NCBI GenBank assembly: GCA_964342805.1
Contig: CAYFHQ010000003.1
Location: 33,087-97,086 of the forward strand
Direction: 5' to 3'
Source of the DNA: CAYFHQ01 sp964342805
GTDB lineage: Bacteria > Bacillota > Clostridia > Peptostreptococcales > Acidaminobacteraceae
Length of the DNA: 64,000 bases
Below the pieces are notes generated by a model. It was given only the letters and a program-made list of their open reading frames with translations, ran no database searches and had not been told where the DNA came from. This document shows positions 8,591 through 16,611 of this stretch, in pieces (positions within the stretch are counted from its first letter, which is position 1; each line of letters opens with the position of its first letter). The position numbers were made by a program, and so were the translations under genes.

Positions 8591-9802
8591 TTAATAATTC
8601 ACAAAAGGTTCTGGATCTACAGGTTTCCCATTTTTCAAGACTTCAAAATGGACACAAGGGCCAGTCGTGTTTCCAGTGTCCCCTGACAAGGCAATGATTT
8701 GCCCCTTTTTTACGGTGTCCCCTTGCTTCACAAGGAGCTTACTTGCATGGGCATAAATGGTTTGATATCCCTCAGCGTGGTTGATATAAACTGAATATCC
8801 ATAGCCTCTGACCCAGCCAGCTATGGTCACTGTTCCATCTTCTGAAGCCATGATAGGTGTTCCAATGGGTGTTCCAATATCAATGCCCGTGTGTTGGCGG
8901 CCCCAACGGCTACCAAAACGGGAGGTCAAGTTGCCTGTAGAGGGATTAACAAAGGCTGAAGCTATGCTGTTGCCTGGTATTTTTATTCCGGCCAAGATCA
9001 CTGCATTTTCAGGCTCTTTTACCACTTCTTCCCCTAGGGACTCCTGGTCAATCACAATGCCATTTTGTCTGGTTACGAGGACCTTTGATTCTTTGACACC
9101 ATAAACACCCGATTTTTTCGTTTGACGTTCCCCAATGTTGAGTTTGTCACTATTCTCATAAACCACTTCGTAGGGGATGCGCTCTGAATATACTTTTTCT
9201 TCAACCGTATGCACATTAATATAGGCTACGGGAATGTTTAAGTTGAGTTGATGTCCAATCTGCAGGCGGTTTACATCCACCTGGGGATTGGCCAGAACAA
9301 TCTTGTTTACAGACAAGCCCTTCTTCTGGGCAATATCCCATATGGTGTCGCCAGCGGATACCACATAGGTTTCCAACTCTTCACTACCTGCCAAAACATA
9401 GTTGGTAGCTTCTTCTTCTGGCAAGATGCTATTTGCCTGAACCTCCCGAAGAATCAGCTCTACATTTTCCTGATAGGAATAGGAAATAATTCGAGATGGA
9501 TCATCCACGTATTTTCCCTTCACAGCTTCCAATAGGCGCTGGGCTTCTTCCAAGGTATTGACGGTTACTAGGGTTTTTCCGTTAACATCAATGCTATACC
9601 CCAAGGATCTCTTGTCCACATCAGTTGCTAAAACAAGGGGTTCTGGGTCGTCTACCTGCTGAACGTCTAGGGTTTGAACTTGGGTTTGATCCTCTACATG
9701 GTTTGTTACTTGGACTTGTGCACCACCAGTTGCATAAAAAGCAATCATAAAAGCAATGACTACAACTATACCACCGATAGCCACCAACTTCTTCTGATCC
9801 AC
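8591..9802 (-). CDS. Membrane-anchored LysM-G5-M23 peptidoglycan endopeptidase
   Basis: A 403-residue cell-wall hydrolase. A short cytoplasmic N-terminus is followed by one TM/signal anchor (about residues 7-26). Then comes LysM (YVVSAGDTIWDIAQKKGLSV to LQIGHQLNL), which binds peptidoglycan, and a G5 domain (ERIPYEVVYENSDKLNIGER). The C-terminal M23 lytic domain has the zinc ligands HTGIDIG (HxxxD) and HFEV after GPCV, with YAHAS. Family enzymes cut peptide cross-bridges of peptidoglycan. The start is GTG 9802, placed by GGAGG seven bases upstream. It is transcribed away from the VOC gene. Confidence 0.92.
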   Translation of the reverse strand: MDQKKLVAIGGIVVVIAFMIAFYATGGAQVQVTNHVEDQTQVQTLDVQQVDDPEPLVLATDVDKRSLGYSIDVNGKTLVTVNTLEEAQRLLEAVKGKYVDDPSRIISYSYQENVELILREVQANSILPEEEATNYVLAGSEELETYVVSAGDTIWDIAQKKGLSVNKIVLANPQVDVNRLQIGHQLNLNIPVAYINVHTVEEKVYSERIPYEVVYENSDKLNIGERQTKKSGVYGVKESKVLVTRQNGIVIDQESLGEEVVKEPENAVILAGIKIPGNSIASAFVNPSTGNLTSRFGSRWGRQHTGIDIGTPIGTPIMASEDGTVTIAGWVRGYGYSVYINHAEGYQTIYAHASKLLVKQGDTVKKGQIIALSGDTGNTTGPCVHFEVLKNGKPVDPEPFVNY

Positions 9803-9940
9803 AATTGGCCTCCATCATTATGTAAACGTCTTTCATATAATATCACACTTGCCCATTATAACCTAGAAATTTGGGATAAATGTGGGATAAGTCTTTTGCC
9901 TTCGGGTAGATATGGATTGGTGATTGAAAAGGAGGAAATA

Positions 9941-10360
9941 ATGAAACTTGTTGCTTACCTTAGTTTCCCGGGAAATACAGAGGAAGTTCTTAACTTCTAC
10001 AAGGACCTATTCGGTGGTGAAATCACCTACTTACAGCGGTATGAGGACGCCCCGCCAGACATGAAGGTCAGTGAAGGGTACAAGAAAAAAATACTCCACG
10101 CCCAGCTGGACTTCGGGGACAATACCATGTATTTCTCTGACATGTTTGAAGGCATGCCCATGGAACCGGGTGGAAACATTGGCCTCAACATTAACTTTGA
10201 TGACCCCGGTCAACTGGAAGAAGTCTACAACCGCTTGAAAGACAAGGGGACCGTTACCATGGAACTCCAAGATACCTTCTGCAATGCAAAATTTGCTGCT
10301 TTGACAGACCAGTTTGGTACAGGATGGTCTCTCAACTATTCCAAGCCCCAGGACCAATAA
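9941..10360 (+). CDS. VOC/glyoxalase-fold protein, PhnB-like
   Basis: A 139-residue vicinal-oxygen-chelate protein. MKLVAYLSFPGNTEEVLNFY and KDLFGGEI are the PhnB/YjdN-type opening, and MEPGGNIGLNI plus ALTDQFGTGWSLNY the matching end. YxDQFGxxW is the usual closing motif. The substrate is unknown for most of this group. The start at 9941 is set by GGAGG 6 bases upstream; the frame is open further upstream but without a ribosome site. It is a single-gene unit with its own terminator. Confidence 0.88.
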   Translation: MKLVAYLSFPGNTEEVLNFYKDLFGGEITYLQRYEDAPPDMKVSEGYKKKILHAQLDFGDNTMYFSDMFEGMPMEPGGNIGLNINFDDPGQLEEVYNRLKDKGTVTMELQDTFCNAKFAALTDQFGTGWSLNYSKPQDQ

Positions 10361-10367
10361 GACAAGC

Positions 10368-10420
10368 AAAAGACCATGGTGATCCCGTCTCTCGGGTGTA
10401 ACCATGGTCTTTCATCTTTT
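10368..10420 (+). terminator. Intrinsic terminator after the VOC gene
   Basis: AAAGACCATGG pairs with CCATGGTCTTT, with an inner CCCG/CGGG stem, followed by a T-rich tract (TCATCTTTTTT). Confidence 0.8.
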
Positions 10421-10504
10421 TTCAGAATGGTGATTGAAGTTACCGAAGATCATACACCATTGTCGTATACTTTACTTAACAAACAGCCATTCAAGGAGGA
10501 CGAC

Positions 10505-10867
10505 ATGCTTAATAAAAAAGATCAAGAACGATTCAAGGACGAAATTGGTTTCGTACCACCAGGTGTTGTACTGGCAGACCACTTTGGCCCAGAGCTACAG
10601 GAAATTATTGCTTCCTACCACCATCAGATTTGGGAAGGTGGCGTCATTCCACTGAAATATCGCTATCTAATCGCTTTGGCAACCGCTATTTTTGACGATA
10701 ACGAAAAACGAGCACGACTGGAACTGACCAAGGCCATTAAAGAAGGGGCTACAAAGGAAGAAGTTCTTGAAGTGATCAAGCAACAAATCTGGATGAAGGG
10801 AGCACCTACCTTAGTTCAAGTGGCCCCCCTCCTGGAGATGCTTTCCAAGAAGTTCCCTGAAGAATAG
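10505..10867 (+). CDS. Carboxymuconolactone decarboxylase (AhpD-like) family protein lacking the cysteine pair
   Basis: A 120-residue all-helical CMD-family protein. PLKYRYLIALATAI and TKAIKEGATKEEVLEV are typical. The position where AhpD-type members carry CxxC reads FDDNEKRARLE, so there is no redox cysteine pair and peroxidase/disulfide-reductase activity is not expected. A structural or decarboxylase-like role is possible. AAGGAGG lies 7 bases before the ATG. It stands alone between two terminators. Confidence 0.85.
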   Translation: MLNKKDQERFKDEIGFVPPGVVLADHFGPELQEIIASYHHQIWEGGVIPLKYRYLIALATAIFDDNEKRARLELTKAIKEGATKEEVLEVIKQQIWMKGAPTLVQVAPLLEMLSKKFPEE

Positions 10868-10951
10868 TCCTCTTCTACCTGCCTCCCCAGGTTAGAGTGT
10901 CTGGTCTTCCCTACCCATACACTAGCTCAAACAACGTTTAATTAAAGAATA

Positions 10952-11003
10952 AATCCCATGAACCTTGTCATTGGTGAACAAGGTCCATGGGATTCTTTTT
11001 TTC
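10952..11003 (+). terminator. Strong terminator, probably bidirectional
   Basis: AATCCCATGAACCTTGT pairs with ACAAGGTCCATGGGATT, followed by CTTTTTTTC on the plus strand. It lies between convergent genes, so it may also end the beta-propeller gene. Confidence 0.85.
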
Positions 11004-11058
11004 TCAGTAGTCTGATTCATTCAGTAGTCTTCTCCATTAATCTGACTTCCACTTGTGA

Positions 11059-12162
11059 CTAGCGATCAAAATACTCTAGGTAATACTTGTGGCCCTCGTC
11101 CTCAAAGACAAGAGTGGTTTCGCCGGTTTCTGTGTCCAAAGCGTATATATGCTTTTCGGCACCGATCACTTGACCATCGACAATGAGAAAGTCAATGAGT
11201 ATATAAAGGACTTGGTTGGCCGTGTCCCCATAGATGGGCAGGAAGGCAATGTCACCCTTGTCTACCTGGGTCAGTTGCCTCAGGTCTCCCTCTAGGGTCA
11301 CCTCAAAGAGGTTCCAAGGGGTCAGCCGGTCCACATTCTTAATCAAAAACTCCGTTTCCCCCATCCGGTACCAGGGGGTGTCCCCCATGAATCGCTCGAA
11401 GACAATTCGCCGGCTGTCCGGACTCCAGCTGGGGTCATGGTCTGATTCCCATCCTTGAGTCGTGGTTAGCCGTCTGGGATCGCTGCCGTCAGACCTCATG
11501 ACATAGATTTCTTCTCTCCCAGCTTCCTGGGTACGCTCTGTAGATTTATAGACAATCCACTGGCCATCGGGAGACCATTCAGGATCGTTCTCCTCATGGG
11601 GGGAGTGGGTGAGTTGGGTCATTTCCTTGGTTTGCAAGTCATATAGATACAGGTCTGCAGTTGGAGTGGCTTCCCCTTTGTCATTGCCGAAATGGCTAAA
11701 TATGAGTTTTGTCCCATCCGGTGACCAATCTGGATGACCATCAATCACCTGATTATTGGTAACCTGAACTTCTTCCCCGGTTTCCATATTCAAGACAAAG
11801 ATTTCCCAAGTGAGGGGGTCTCCTTCCTCTCCACCATGGAAGGCAAGCCATTTGCCATCGGGCGAAACGGCCGGGTTATTGTCATGGCGTTCATTGGTTG
11901 TTAAACGTTCAATCGCGCCACTTCTTGCTATCCTATATAAGTCCCCATGGGGATTGTCCTTTTTTGACATAAAAACAATGGACTTGTCGCCTAGCTTGGC
12001 TTGCGAACTATCATCCTTGACATGTAAGTCTGAAGAATTGGCTTCTGGACTAGGTTCATCCACTACAGGGCCTTCTGTCTCTCCACACCCAACCAAAGCA
12101 ATCACCATCAACAGGGTAACAAGACACCATCTATAAAAACCATTTTTTCTTTGAATGCTCAT
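11059..12162 (-). CDS. TolB-like beta-propeller lipoprotein
   Basis: A 367-residue protein. The signal peptide CLVTLLMVIALVGCGE places a lipobox Cys near residue 26, so it is surface-anchored. At least four WD40-like PD40 blades follow, each with a W/S-P-D-G-x-W/K-L/I core: AVSPDGKWLAFHG, DWSPDGTKLIFSH, EWSPDGQWIVYKS, SWSPDSRRIVFER. In Gram-positives, DPP-like or TolB-like propellers without a peptidase domain have no assigned function. There is no peptidase domain here. It lies downstream of flagellin on the same strand but is separated by a terminator. Confidence 0.88.
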   Translation of the reverse strand: MSIQRKNGFYRWCLVTLLMVIALVGCGETEGPVVDEPSPEANSSDLHVKDDSSQAKLGDKSIVFMSKKDNPHGDLYRIARSGAIERLTTNERHDNNPAVSPDGKWLAFHGGEEGDPLTWEIFVLNMETGEEVQVTNNQVIDGHPDWSPDGTKLIFSHFGNDKGEATPTADLYLYDLQTKEMTQLTHSPHEENDPEWSPDGQWIVYKSTERTQEAGREEIYVMRSDGSDPRRLTTTQGWESDHDPSWSPDSRRIVFERFMGDTPWYRMGETEFLIKNVDRLTPWNLFEVTLEGDLRQLTQVDKGDIAFLPIYGDTANQVLYILIDFLIVDGQVIGAEKHIYALDTETGETTLVFEDEGHKYYLEYFDR

Positions 12163-12220
12163 AAGTCCCTCCTTCCATTTAGTATATAGGGATTTGCCCG
12201 TATTACAACAGGTATCAAAA

Positions 12221-12256
12221 AACAGAAAAAAGCAGGCTCATTGGTTGAACCTGCTT
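12221..12256 (-). terminator. Intrinsic terminator of the flagellin gene
   Basis: AAGCAGGTTC pairs with GAGCCTGCTT, followed on the minus strand by TTTTCTGTTTTTT. Confidence 0.8.
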
Positions 12257-12335
12257 GATTTCATTAATAATTGATTTGCTAAGCATCTGACTTGTACCCG
12301 TCGCCAACACGCAGAAACTTAACATCCTTACTCAA

Positions 12336-14012
12336 TTACGCTCTAAGGAGTTGTAAAACACCTTGGTTGCTTTGATTCGCTTGCGCTAACATGGCTTGAG
12401 CTGCCTGACCCAAAATGTTGTTTTTGGTAAAGGACATCATAGCATTGGCCATGTCCACATCACGGATTTGAGATTCTGCAGCTTGGAGGTTATGAGAGGT
12501 TACCTCAAGATTCTTGATGGTGTGTTCTAACCGATTTTGATAGGCTCCCATACGTCCTCTAATGGATGAAACCGACTCGATGGCTGAATCCAAAGAGTTG
12601 ATTGCATTGGTGGCACCAGCTGTAGTGGTCAAATCCAATGAAGTTGTTCCAAGATTGTCAGTGGTCACATTGGCCAACTGGATTGTGAAGGTGTCCGAAC
12701 TGTTGGCCCCCACCTGCATGGACAAGTTCCCACCTGCCGAAAAAGTCGGATTGGTAAAATTAATATTAAAACTTGTCGTAGCTTTTACAGTTGCGGCGTC
12801 ATTGGCAATGGTTTGGTCTAAAGTAAGGTTTGAACTCGATCCTTTAACACCACCATTGGTGATCACGCCTGTGCCTGCTGAAAAATCTGTACTCCCCGTT
12901 AAATAAGTAGTAACATCACCACCAGCATCCGCATTGAACCAAGTGATAAATTCGTTTACTGAAGTGAAGTCTGCTGCGCCAGCTGCTCCCGCTAACTCCG
13001 TTCCTGCAAAGTCCTGGGTGGTATTGTTGATTGCCTGATCAAGATTATCACCAGCCTCCAGACGGTCGATAATAGCGTTTATACCCCCATCTGTGATTTC
13101 ATGTAGAGTTTTGACTGCCTCATAGGCAGACCGATAATCTCCATCAAAGGAAGACGTCAGGGCAACATTGTGGTCTGTAACAGCAAAATTATTACCACCT
13201 TGAATCGCCATTGACAAACCTTCGAGGAACCAGTTTTCCTTGTCGCGGTCAACACCATCCGTAGAAAAAGCCATATTCGTGAACTGATAGCCATGCATCA
13301 TTTCATGGGCGATCAATGTATCGATGACTCCTTGAGGATGCAAGTTCCCTCCAGCGTCTGTCACATTGGCCAAGTTGATTCGCATGGTCAAATTGGCCCC
13401 ACCATCTGCTGTTCCCATGGATGCACCTGTAGACGTCCCCTCATCGTAATAGTAGGTCACGTCAAGGTTTCGAACACCCGCAGGTGTATTAATGGAAAAG
13501 TTGGCCTCAATTTGGTCCATTGCATCATCAATGTATGCCGGAATTGCAGCGGTCAGACTATTTACAACAGTTTGGGTGATGGTCTTTGAACCACCAGACC
13601 CGTCTAATACACTGATCCCATTAAAGCTTGTAGTATTAGCTATCCGGTTGACTTCCTCGTTCAACTGGTCGATTTCAGATTGAATTGCTTGGCGGTCTGC
13701 GTCAGCCGCCGTGTCATTGGATGCTTGAACGGATAGTTGTCGCATCCGTTGTAGAATATCATGGACCTCGTTGGTTGCTCCCTCCACGGTTTGAATAAGC
13801 GAAACTGCGTCCTGAGCGTTCCGTGAGGCCATGTTTAGCCCTCTTATTTGTGCACGCATTTTTTCGGAAATTGCCAAACCTGCTACATCATCACCTGCAT
13901 GATTAATACGCATTCCAGAAGATAATTTCTGAATTGCGCCTGAAACTTTTTTTGCAACGACTCCTGCCATACGACTTGTATTCATTGCTACTAGGTTGTT
14001 GTTTATTCTCAT
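12336..14012 (-). CDS. Flagellin with an inserted zinc metallopeptidase domain (flagellinolysin type)
   Basis: A 558-residue filament protein. Residues 1-140 are a normal flagellin D0/D1 N-terminus (MRINNNLVAMNTSR, LSSGMRINHAGDDVAGLAIS) and about 465-558 the D1/D0 C-terminus (LEHTIKNLEVTSHNLQAAES, ending VLQLLRA). The variable centre holds a gluzincin-type site: HEMMH at about residues 236-240 and a third-ligand segment WFLEG with Glu about 264. This matches the described flagellinolysin family, whose filaments act as surface proteases. Proteolysis by this copy is inferred from motifs. AGGGGGTG precedes the ATG, and a sigma-28-like -10 lies at 14046-14052. It is a single-gene unit. Standard flagellins of this clade are much shorter (about 270-400 residues), so the insert is obvious. 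Confidence 0.95.
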   Translation of the reverse strand: MRINNNLVAMNTSRMAGVVAKKVSGAIQKLSSGMRINHAGDDVAGLAISEKMRAQIRGLNMASRNAQDAVSLIQTVEGATNEVHDILQRMRQLSVQASNDTAADADRQAIQSEIDQLNEEVNRIANTTSFNGISVLDGSGGSKTITQTVVNSLTAAIPAYIDDAMDQIEANFSINTPAGVRNLDVTYYYDEGTSTGASMGTADGGANLTMRINLANVTDAGGNLHPQGVIDTLIAHEMMHGYQFTNMAFSTDGVDRDKENWFLEGLSMAIQGGNNFAVTDHNVALTSSFDGDYRSAYEAVKTLHEITDGGINAIIDRLEAGDNLDQAINNTTQDFAGTELAGAAGAADFTSVNEFITWFNADAGGDVTTYLTGSTDFSAGTGVITNGGVKGSSSNLTLDQTIANDAATVKATTSFNINFTNPTFSAGGNLSMQVGANSSDTFTIQLANVTTDNLGTTSLDLTTTAGATNAINSLDSAIESVSSIRGRMGAYQNRLEHTIKNLEVTSHNLQAAESQIRDVDMANAMMSFTKNNILGQAAQAMLAQANQSNQGVLQLLRA

Positions 14013-14045
14013 TTTTCACCCCCTTCCTTCAAGAGCTTATAGACT

Positions 14046-14072
14046 ATATCGGTCAAAAGTCACAGTAACTAT
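14046..14072 (-). promoter_or_regulatory. Sigma-28 (SigD/FliA)-like flagellin promoter
   Basis: The minus strand has CCGATAT (14046-14052), the SigD -10 box, about 34 bases before the flagellin ATG. The -35 is weak (TAGT/TAAA-like). This agrees with late flagellar gene control. Confidence 0.6.
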
Positions 14073-14140
14073 AGCTTTAGTAGCAAAAACTATATAGGAA
14101 GTAGCAGTTCAACGATTTTAATTTAGTTAACCAAACCCCA

Positions 14141-14169
14141 TTGATTCGTTAACCAAATTCCGATATAAT
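14141..14169 (+). promoter_or_regulatory. Sigma-A promoter of a short non-coding transcript
   Basis: TTGATT (14141-14146), exactly 17 bases, then TATAAT (14164-14169) on the plus strand, divergent from flagellin. Confidence 0.7.
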
Positions 14170-14175
14170 GAAAAT

Positions 14176-14273
14176 AGTTAAAGAAATGTCATGACTCTAT
14201 GGGAGGGCTACCCGCCTTTCTTCACCTAGACTCAAAACGACAAGAGCGCCTTAGGCCACTTGTCGTTTTTTTG
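14176..14273 (+). ncRNA. Candidate small RNA, about 98 nt, next to flagellin
   Basis: A good promoter (14141-14169) is followed 65 bases later by a strong intrinsic terminator: AACGACAAG pairs with CTTGTCGTT, with an inner GCC-TTA-GGC, and then TTTTTTT (14234-14272). No convincing ORF or start with a ribosome site lies between them. The 5' half contains GGGAGGGCTACCCGCC, which can form a small GGG/CCC hairpin. I do not recognise a known RNA family. The 139-codon open frame starting at 14199 has neither codon bias nor a family match. Confidence 0.55.
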
Positions 14274-14449
14274 TTGTTAGAATGCGAAGCGATTCCCTAT
14301 ACTGGTAATTCCCATCGTTTCTCATTTTGCATACCCACCCAAACCAAGGTGGTTACACATGTGGACCCCCAAAGTGCCACTATCCTCGGACTACCTTGGT
14401 TTCAACTTATAATCAGCAGTAGAGTCTCTCTCTCTGATTACACGCCAAA

Positions 14450-14492
14450 GACACCTCAAGCAGACCACTGTTTGAGGTGTCTTATATTTTTT
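14450..14492 (+). terminator. Isolated terminator-like hairpin
   Basis: GACACCTCAA pairs with TTGAGGTGTC, followed by TTATATTTTTT on the plus strand. No gene is seen between the small RNA and this hairpin (14274-14449), so its transcript is unknown. 14493-14596 holds nothing I can name. Confidence 0.55.
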
Positions 14493-14596
14493 GTAAGCAA
14501 ATTCACATCTACAAGTAGATTTCACATGTCTTCAAGACGCAATTCTTTCCTTCGACTGGCTTTCAAAGGCATTTCATGGATATCAAGAGCTTTTAC

Positions 14597-15774
14597 CTAC
14601 CGGATGCGCATGACCTGACCCATGATCTGGATCAACATTCTCACGCTACCCTCGGTGTAGTCTGTTGACCCAAAGCTGGCAACGATGACCATGTCTCTTT
14701 CCCGATCGTAGAACAATTGGGTACCCAAGGCCCCCATGTGGCCCTGCATACGGGGATAACCTTTGAGGAGTGGGAAGAAGTCCTCAAAGTGGTATTCCAT
14801 GACCCCCAGACCATAGTGGATACCACCCATATGTTGGTGGTCAAAGGTGTACATTTCTTTTAGGGATGCCTCTGATACCAAGAGACCCGGTTGAGGGCAA
14901 AGGTGAAGGCCGTTAGGTCATCCAAGGTTGAAACGATGCCTCCACCGGACCAGTCAACTGACAAACTTTTCTCCTCCCTGAGGTCAACACCATTGACCCA
15001 GACATGTCCCATGGGCCGCTTGGGATTAGCGGGCTCTGAATAGAACATGAGGTAGGTGTCCTCCATAGACAAGGGGTGGAAGATGCGATCGTGGAGAAGG
15101 TCATGGAAGGGGCGACTGGTAACCGACTCTGCCAAAAGGCCCAGCAAGATATAGCCTGTGTCAGAGTAATGTATGTCTACACCAGGAGGAAAGAAGGCGG
15201 TCTGATGGTTTCTCGTAAGGTTCACCATGGTCTCTGGGGTCCAGTGTTCTTGGGTCTGGAGAATGATCCTCTCCCTGGTGTCTACTCCCCCTGCCACCGG
15301 GTCCTCAAAATAATCTGCAAGGCCGCTGGTATGGCCCAAGAGGTGCCTCACGGTCACTTGATCTTGATAATCAACCCCTTCCACAACAAAGAGTTCCTCC
15401 AAAAATCCTTCTTCAAAATGAGCGGCAATGGGTTGGTCCAAGGTGATCATGCCCTCTTCGACCAACTGCATGATGATTGTTGCGGTAAAGGTCTTGCCTA
15501 TACTGGCCACATGGAAGGGGGTCTCCCCGTCCACAGATTGACTTCCAGCACCAGCTTGGGCAAAGGTAAAGTCAATATCCAGTTGCGGAGAGGTGATTTT
15601 TACCAAGCCATGGGGGATTTTTTGGTTCTTGGTAACTTCCTTTTCGAGCATATTGTCTATGGACTTTAGGGCGTCTTCTTTATTTATAGGCCGGCTCATC
15701 CACCCCACTATACCTACACCAGCAAGTAGTATGAGTCCCAAAATGAGGGCGAGCCTCTTGATCCACTTTTTCAT
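14597..15774 (-). pseudogene. Beta-lactamase/serine hydrolase (class C-like, PF00144) with a frameshift
   Basis: Membrane-anchored penicillin-binding-protein-like hydrolase: TM at about residues 7-27, SxxK motif in ASIGKTF, YxN-like YSDTGY, HTSGLADYFE, and HMGALGTQ near the end as the third (HxG) motif. The first part reads to ...LNRVSW and then hits a stop; a second frame continues VSEASLKEMYTFDHQHMGG to the TAG at 14597. One missing G in the GGG run at 14886-14888 (CCC on plus) would restore ALNRGLLVSEAS. ATG 15774 is preferred (GGAGG 6 bases upstream). It is transcribed divergently from a PadR regulator, with a shared palindromic operator. It may be a true mutation or an indel error. Confidence 0.85.
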
Positions 15775-15795
15775 AATTTCCTCCAATCTCTTTGC

Positions 15796-15898
15796 ATATT
15801 ACTATTAGTAATATATCTCTTGGGTTCATCGTACACCTTGAGCCCGAACTTGTCAATGGACTTTATCTTCCAATATGGTATATTACGAATAGGAGTAT
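15796..15898. promoter_or_regulatory. Paired palindromic operators between the hydrolase and padR genes
   Basis: ATATTACTATTAGTAATAT (15796-15814) is a perfect 9-1-9 palindrome just upstream of the hydrolase ribosome site. A degenerate copy, ATATTACGAATAGGAGTAT, lies at 15880-15898 just before padR. Both arms resemble PadR operators. A TTGTCA / TATGGT pair (18-bp spacer, 15850-15879) may be the padR promoter, with the second copy at its start point. Confidence 0.65.
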
Positions 15899-15912
15899 AC
15901 AAGGAGGTAGGT

Positions 15913-16446
15913 ATGGAGTTTGTACTGTTGGGTCTCTTGGGCATTCAACCCATGACCATTTATGACATGAATCAATCCTTTAAAAGTGGCATTTCTCTTT
16001 TTTATAGTGCCAGTTATGGAAGCATTCAAAATGCAGTCAAGAAGTTGATCAAAAAAGGCTTCATCACTTTTGAAGAACGAATTGACAATGGCCGGAACAA
16101 AAAAATCTATTCCATCACACCCGGTGGGCAAGTGGCCTACAGGGAATGGATGCTGGCACCTCCAGATTTGCAAAAGCTTGAAACCGTTGCCCTTACCAAG
16201 CTACATTTCCTTGGCACTCGTACCAGGGAAGACCGGATTCATATCCTTCAAGGACTCATTGACGCCATTGAGCAAGTGGAAGACCAGCTGGGTGGCCTCC
16301 ACCAACAAGTCTCTGCCATTGAGGTAGACCCAAGTTATATGGACATCTATCGCTATCAGGTGAAAACCCTAGAGTATGGACTCATGTCCCATGGGGCTGG
16401 CAAGGCTTGGTTTGAAAAATTGCTGGCCGCTGAAAAAGATTCCTAG
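15913..16446 (+). CDS. PadR-family transcriptional regulator
   Basis: A 177-residue repressor-type protein. It has an N-terminal winged helix (LLGLLGIQPMTIYDMNQSF, SYGSIQNAVKKLIKKGFITF, KKIYSITPGGQ) and a C-terminal Vir-like dimerisation coil (residues 95-175). ATG 15913 follows GGAGG by 5 bases. It is divergent from the serine hydrolase; the palindromes between them suggest it regulates both that gene and itself. PadR proteins usually respond to small lipophilic or cell-wall-active molecules; the ligand here is unknown. Confidence 0.92.
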   Translation: MEFVLLGLLGIQPMTIYDMNQSFKSGISLFYSASYGSIQNAVKKLIKKGFITFEERIDNGRNKKIYSITPGGQVAYREWMLAPPDLQKLETVALTKLHFLGTRTREDRIHILQGLIDAIEQVEDQLGGLHQQVSAIEVDPSYMDIYRYQVKTLEYGLMSHGAGKAWFEKLLAAEKDS

Positions 16447-16485
16447 TCTAGGGCGCATCTTTTCAAAGTCTTTAAGAAGTAGGAC

Positions 16486-16514
16486 TTGTTTGTCCACAGG
16501 AGATTGCATATAAT
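16486..16514 (+). promoter_or_regulatory. Sigma-A promoter of the ABC-F gene
   Basis: TTGTTT (16486-16491), 17 bases, TATAAT (16509-16514). The start is predicted near 16521, giving a leader of about 90 nt. Confidence 0.7.
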
Positions 16515-16537
16515 AGAAATCGAGTGTTTTCGACAGA

Positions 16538-16573
16538 ATGAAAGACATTATAAGAAGATTCTTTTTAATATAG
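16538..16573 (+). other. Possible leader-peptide ORF (MKDIIRRFFLI) before the ABC-F gene
   Basis: An 11-codon ATG-to-TAG frame lies inside the predicted leader and ends next to AGGAAGGAGG (16571-16580). Some ABC-F genes are controlled by ribosome stalling on short upstream ORFs. It has no clear ribosome site of its own, so this is speculative. Confidence 0.3.
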
Positions 16574-16611
16574 GAAGGAGGCGCTGGGGACTTTTCCTCA
16601 GTAACCACAAT

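Noticed and set aside
10505..10867. AhpD alkylhydroperoxidase assignment
   Set aside because: The CxxC pair needed for activity is missing; only the family fold is supported.
14199..14618. 139-codon plus-strand frame in the gap after flagellin
   Set aside because: It spans an intrinsic terminator and an isolated hairpin; composition is not protein-like. A small RNA fits better.
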